Shown here in pieces: positions 6,500 to 8,839 of a stretch of DNA of 8,839 nt. Under the pieces are notes generated by a model that searched no databases, was not told where the DNA came from, and saw only the letters and a program-made list of their open reading frames with translations. Made by a program: the position numbers and the translations under genes. The stretch comes from Anaerolineales bacterium. Its GTDB lineage: Bacteria > Chloroflexota > Anaerolineae > Anaerolineales > JABWBV01. Numbering within the stretch: position 1 is the stretch's first letter; every line of letters starts with the position of its first letter. The stretch spans positions 1 to 8,839 of the forward strand of contig JALUWE010000381.1 in assembly GCA_027019845.1 (NCBI GenBank). Direction: 5' to 3'.

Positions 6500-6895
6500 A
6501 TGAAACTCTTTCGCAAGAAAAAAGAAGAAAACACCCCCGCTATCGTCGATCCAACCACCATCGAGCCGCAAAACGCAGACGAGTACGTCAAGCGTGCCTA
6601 TGCTTTTCATGCCCGCGGCCAGTACGACAAAGCAGACCAGGACCTGCGACAGGCAATTTCGATGGATGCACATTCCTCCGAAGCCTATTACGCGTTAGGA
6701 TTGAACCTGAAATCCATGGGGCGCAAAGAGGAAGCAATCCAGGCCTTCCAACAGTCGCTCGATTACATCAGCCAACTCGAAAAAGAGGACACCACACGCG
6801 CGCACATGCTCAGCAGGCTGATCAAAGGACACATCAATCAACTGACCAAAGGGGAGTGGGACCTGCGAAGCGAATTCTGGGATTACGAAGGGTGA
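6500..6895 (+). CDS. Small tetratricopeptide-repeat (TPR) protein
   Basis: A 131-residue protein with a strongly basic start (MKLFRKKKEE) and two clear TPR units, about residues 26-59 (ADEYVKRAYAFHARGQYDKA) and 60-93 (SEAYYALGLNLKSMGRKEEA), with the canonical small and Gly residues at helix turns. The C-terminal part (94-131) is helical and ends in an acidic/aromatic tail (LRSEFWDYEG). No signal peptide or membrane helix is present. TPR proteins act as protein-protein adaptors; the partner is not known. It sits 51 nt after the ATPase gene and 10 nt before the decarboxylase-family gene, so partnership with one of these is a reasonable guess but only a guess. Confidence 0.87.
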   Translation: MKLFRKKKEENTPAIVDPTTIEPQNADEYVKRAYAFHARGQYDKADQDLRQAISMDAHSSEAYYALGLNLKSMGRKEEAIQAFQQSLDYISQLEKEDTTRAHMLSRLIKGHINQLTKGEWDLRSEFWDYEG

Positions 6896-6898
6896 GGG
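6894..6898 (+). promoter_or_regulatory. Shine-Dalgarno sequence overlapping the TPR stop codon
   Basis: GAGGG begins inside the TGA stop of the TPR gene (6893-6895) and lies 7 nt before the ATG at 6906. This suggests translational coupling of the two genes and supports the start at 6906. Confidence 0.7.
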
Positions 6899-6905
6899 CG
6901 TTCGT

Positions 6906-7889
6906 ATGAGCATATCGCATCGTGAAAGAGTGGAAGCCTGCCTGGCCGGGGAGAAGCCCGACCGGGTGCCGGTCGCGCTCTGGCGGCATTTTCCCGTGGA
7001 CGACCAGACTCCCGGCGGGCTGGCGGAGGCCGTTTTGGCCTTCCAGCAGCTTTACGATTTCGACTTCATCAAAGTCACCCCAGAGTCCACCTATTCGGTC
7101 AAGGACTGGGGCGTGCGGGACGAGTGGCGCGGCGCGGCGGAGGGCACCCGCGCTTACACCTCCCTCCCCATCCAGTCGCCCGACGATTGGGAGCGGCTTA
7201 CCCCGCTGGCCCCCTACACCGGACGTCTGGCAGACCAGCTCACCGCGCTGCGCGCCATCGTAGAGAGGCTTGGCCCCGACGTGCCGGTCATCGAAACCAT
7301 TTTCAGCCCGTTGGCCCAGGCGCGTAAATTGGCCGGAGAGGAAACCGTGCTGGTTCACATGCGCCAATACCCGGACGCGCTCCACGCCGGATTGAAAACC
7401 ATCACCGAGAGCACCATCCTGTTCATCGAGGCCCTCAAGGACACCGGTATCGCGGGCATATTTTACGCTCTGCAATTTGCCCAGTACGGAAAGATTTCCA
7501 GGCTGGAATTCCAGGAATTTGGCAAGTGGTACCATTTGCAAGTATTGGAAAACACCAAAGATTTTTGGCTCAATGTTTTGCACCTGCACGGAAACGACGT
7601 GATGTTCGATCAGGTCGCAGATTTTCCGGTACAGGTGATCAACTGGCACGATCAGGAAACCTTCCCATCCCTATCTGAGGCCCAAGAACGCTTCGAGGGG
7701 GTGGTGTGCGGTGGTCTCAAACAATGGCAGACCATGGTGCTGGGCACGCCGGAGCAGGTGCGCGCCGAGGCCGAAGCGGCCATAAAAGCCACCGACGGGC
7801 GGCGATTCATCCTGGGGACGGGGTGCGTCACCCCGATCACCGCGCCACATGGCAACCTGCTGGCCGCCCGCCAGAGCGTCGAAATGTGA
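6906..7889 (+). CDS. Uroporphyrinogen decarboxylase (URO-D) superfamily protein, not canonical HemE
   Basis: A 327-residue TIM-barrel protein of the URO-D/corrinoid-methyltransferase superfamily. The N-terminus RERVEACLAGEKPDRVPVAL (6-25) and the C-terminus FILGTGCVTPITAPHGNL (301-318) are characteristic. True HemE enzymes carry an N-terminal MRQAGR motif with the substrate-binding Arg; here that region reads WRHFPVDDQ, so heme-pathway decarboxylation is unlikely. In MtaA/MtbA-type methyltransferases zinc is held by His-x-Cys and a late Cys. This protein has His226-x-His228 at the first position and Cys307 at the second, so a metal site is possible with altered ligands. Substrate unknown; methyl transfer to or from a corrinoid is one option. 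Its stop codon overlaps the rsmD start (GTGA). It is of near-normal length for the family (about 330-360). Confidence 0.86.
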   Translation: MSISHRERVEACLAGEKPDRVPVALWRHFPVDDQTPGGLAEAVLAFQQLYDFDFIKVTPESTYSVKDWGVRDEWRGAAEGTRAYTSLPIQSPDDWERLTPLAPYTGRLADQLTALRAIVERLGPDVPVIETIFSPLAQARKLAGEETVLVHMRQYPDALHAGLKTITESTILFIEALKDTGIAGIFYALQFAQYGKISRLEFQEFGKWYHLQVLENTKDFWLNVLHLHGNDVMFDQVADFPVQVINWHDQETFPSLSEAQERFEGVVCGGLKQWQTMVLGTPEQVRAEAEAAIKATDGRRFILGTGCVTPITAPHGNLLAARQSVEM

Positions 7890-8443
7890 GCGGCATCCGT
7901 GTCATCGGCGGAAAAGCCAAAGGGCGGAAGTTGCAGCTTGTTCCGGGCGAAAGCACCCGCCCGATCACCGACCGCGTCAAAGAATCGCTGTTCAACATCA
8001 TAGGTGCAGACATCCAGGGGGCCACCATGCTCGATCTGTTCGCCGGAACCGGCAGCGTGGGCATCGAAGCCCTCAGCCGGGGCGCGGCTTACGTCCGTTT
8101 CATCGACCTCAACCGCCGGGCCGTGAAAACCGTGCAAGCGAACCTCCAACTCACCGGTCTGGCAGCTTCGGCTGATGTGGTGCGGGGAGACGCGTTTAGA
8201 CTTCTACAAAGCCCGCCGGACCGCCCTTTCGATTACGTATACGTTGCCCCCCCACAATATCAAGGCATGTGGGCCAAAGCGCTACACCTGCTCGACCAGC
8301 ACACCGGCTGGCTCCAAGAGGATGCCTGGGCGATTGTGCAGATTCACCCCCGCGAATACGTCCCCAAATCATTACAAAATCTGATCGAATTTGATCAACG
8401 CCGTTATGGAAGCACGCTGCTGGTCTTTTACACGTTAAAATAG
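7886..8443 (+). CDS. rsmD: 16S rRNA (guanine(966)-N(2))-methyltransferase RsmD family
   Basis: A 185-residue SAM-dependent methyltransferase that in E. coli methylates G966 of 16S rRNA during 30S assembly. The N-terminus SGIRVIGGKAKGRKL (2-16), the RPITDRVKESLFNII segment (25-39), SAM-binding motif I LDLFAGTGSVGIEALSRGA (49-67) and the acidic Asp74 after motif II (RFIDLN) are intact. Motif IV, usually DPPY, reads Ala121-Pro-Pro-Gln124, followed by Tyr125. The start is GTG at 7886, overlapping the upstream TGA, because the protein then begins exactly at the family's N-terminus. The same frame is open further upstream (from 7706) but that part runs antiparallel to no known domain and overlaps the decarboxylase-family gene. 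The usual neighbour coaD does not follow; a repeat cluster does. Confidence 0.92.
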   Translation: MSGIRVIGGKAKGRKLQLVPGESTRPITDRVKESLFNIIGADIQGATMLDLFAGTGSVGIEALSRGAAYVRFIDLNRRAVKTVQANLQLTGLAASADVVRGDAFRLLQSPPDRPFDYVYVAPPQYQGMWAKALHLLDQHTGWLQEDAWAIVQIHPREYVPKSLQNLIEFDQRRYGSTLLVFYTLK

Positions 8444-8460
8444 ACCTCGCAGCCTATCAA

Positions 8461-8551
8461 GTCATTCTGAGGGAGCGCAGCGACCGAAGAATCCGGAGCG
8501 CAGCCCCCGGTCATTCTGAGGGAGCGCAGCGACCGAAGAATCCGGAGCGCA
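8461..8551 (+). repeat. Two identical 42-bp half elements
   Basis: The 42-bp sequences at 8461-8502 and 8510-8551 are identical and separated by 7 bp (period 49). Each begins GTCATTCTGAGGG and contains CGAAGAATC, matching the left half of the larger 75-bp elements downstream, but lacks the complementary right half. ATTCT and AGAAT within each can pair weakly. Confidence 0.93.
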
Positions 8552-8557
8552 ACGACC

Positions 8558-8585
8558 GTCGGGGCGACCGGCCGGTCGCCCCGAC
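8558..8585. repeat. Perfect 28-bp GC-rich palindrome
   Basis: Bases 8558-8585 equal their own reverse complement, with 14-bp arms, no spacer and GGCC-type centre (GACCGGCCGGTC). No T-run follows, so it is not a classical Rho-independent terminator, though it could slow RNA polymerase or cap mRNA 3' ends after rsmD. Its right part plus CCCCC (8571-8589) recurs exactly at 8718-8736. Confidence 0.92.
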
Positions 8586-8609
8586 CCCCAATAACCACGC
8601 GCCGGTCAT

Positions 8610-8707
8610 CCGTCCCCCGTCATCCGTCCCCGGTCATTCTGAGGGCACGCAGTGCCCGAAGAATCTCCCCATCGCAAGCGAGATTCTTCGCTGTCGCTCA
8701 GAATGAC
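8610..8707 (+). repeat. 98-bp direct repeat, copy 1, holding a 75-bp cruciform-like element
   Basis: Identical to 8735-8832. The last 75 bp (8633-8707) form a nested inverted repeat. The outer 11-bp arms are GTCATTCTGAG (8633-8643) and CTCAGAATGAC (8697-8707). The inner 10-bp arms are CGAAGAATCT (8657-8666) and AGATTCTTCG (8681-8690), with a 14-nt loop. A side hairpin GGCAC-GCA-GTGCC lies at 8644-8656. It is preceded by a 7-bp ladder, each unit starting GTC, at 8605, 8612, 8619, 8626 and 8633. No open frame is present, so it is a non-autonomous REP- or MITE-like repeat at most. Confidence 0.95.
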
Positions 8708-8734
8708 GCAGGCAACAGCCGGTCGCCCCGACCC

Positions 8735-8832
8735 CCGTCCCCCGTCATCCGTCCCCGGTCATTCTGAGGGCACGCAGTGCCCGAAGAATCTCCCCATCGC
8801 AAGCGAGATTCTTCGCTGTCGCTCAGAATGAC
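8735..8832 (+). repeat. 98-bp direct repeat, copy 2
   Basis: Exact copy of 8610-8707 at a 125-bp period. Its 75-bp hairpin element is 8758-8832, again led by 7-bp units (8730, 8737, 8744, 8751). Identity stops precisely at the final AATGAC of the element, and the flanks beyond it differ. The array may continue past the window edge. Confidence 0.95.
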
Positions 8833-8839
8833 ACAAACA

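Noticed and set aside
7706..7885. Upstream extension of rsmD
   Set aside because: It overlaps the URO-D-family gene almost entirely, and family homology begins exactly at the GTG at 7886.
5240..7889. Chlorophyll or heme biosynthesis cluster (bchI with hemE)
   Set aside because: No chelatase D or H subunit and no other tetrapyrrole gene is present, and the URO-D-family protein lacks the HemE substrate motif.
8247..8253. Frameshift in rsmD at the 7-C run
   Set aside because: Family-like sequence continues in the same frame on both sides up to the natural stop codon.
8444..8839. Small gene or structured ncRNA in the final region
   Set aside because: No open frame with a plausible start or composition exists, and the pairing is explained by duplicated repeat elements. 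No promoter is visible, so an ncRNA call is not supported.

Overview
The window is a GC-rich bacterial chromosome segment. Gene content and protein style point to Chloroflexota, most likely an Anaerolineae-like lineage. This is inference from family resemblance: an archaeal-type split methylmalonyl-CoA mutase, a Cys-containing ChlI-type ATPase, and the dispersed GTCATTCTGAG/CTCAGAATGAC repeat. All nine protein-coding genes lie on the + strand. No rRNA, tRNA, CRISPR array or transposase gene was found.

Layout. Bases 2-445 hold the 3' end of a helicase-associated-domain protein. Bases 446-674 form a repeat-filled leader: a TATAAT box, ten 9-bp units, then eleven 7-bp units that run into the start codon of the methylmalonyl-CoA mutase catalytic subunit (675-2327). 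After an 87-bp gap with a short inverted repeat comes recN (2415-4145). A 227-bp repeat-rich gap (4146-4372) ends in a TATAAT box only 10 nt before the next start codon.

From there six genes follow closely and probably form one operon: a small possible beta-flower protein (4373-4741), a hotdog acyl-CoA thioesterase (4744-5238), a ChlI/BchI-type AAA+ ATPase (5240-6448), a TPR protein (6500-6895), a uroporphyrinogen-decarboxylase-family protein that is not canonical HemE (6906-7889) and rsmD (7886-8443). Spacings are 2 nt, 1 nt, 51 nt, 10 nt and a 4-nt overlap. Only the TPR and decarboxylase-family genes have convincing Shine-Dalgarno sequences.

The last ~390 bp are non-coding and hold a composite repeat cluster: two 42-bp half elements, a perfect 28-bp palindrome, and two identical 75-bp cruciform-like elements inside a 98-bp direct repeat.

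How the genes fit together. The genes are mostly central metabolism (mutase, thioesterase), DNA repair (recN) and ribosome maturation (rsmD). The ATPase, TPR and decarboxylase-family genes form a less understood core. I see no clear defence or mobile system. The most distinctive content is the non-coding repeat architecture, where 7-bp periodicity recurs in several separate intergenic regions with different unit sequences. A few proteins show changes at motif positions (RsmD motif IV, the metal site of the decarboxylase-family protein, a Cys cluster in the ATPase).
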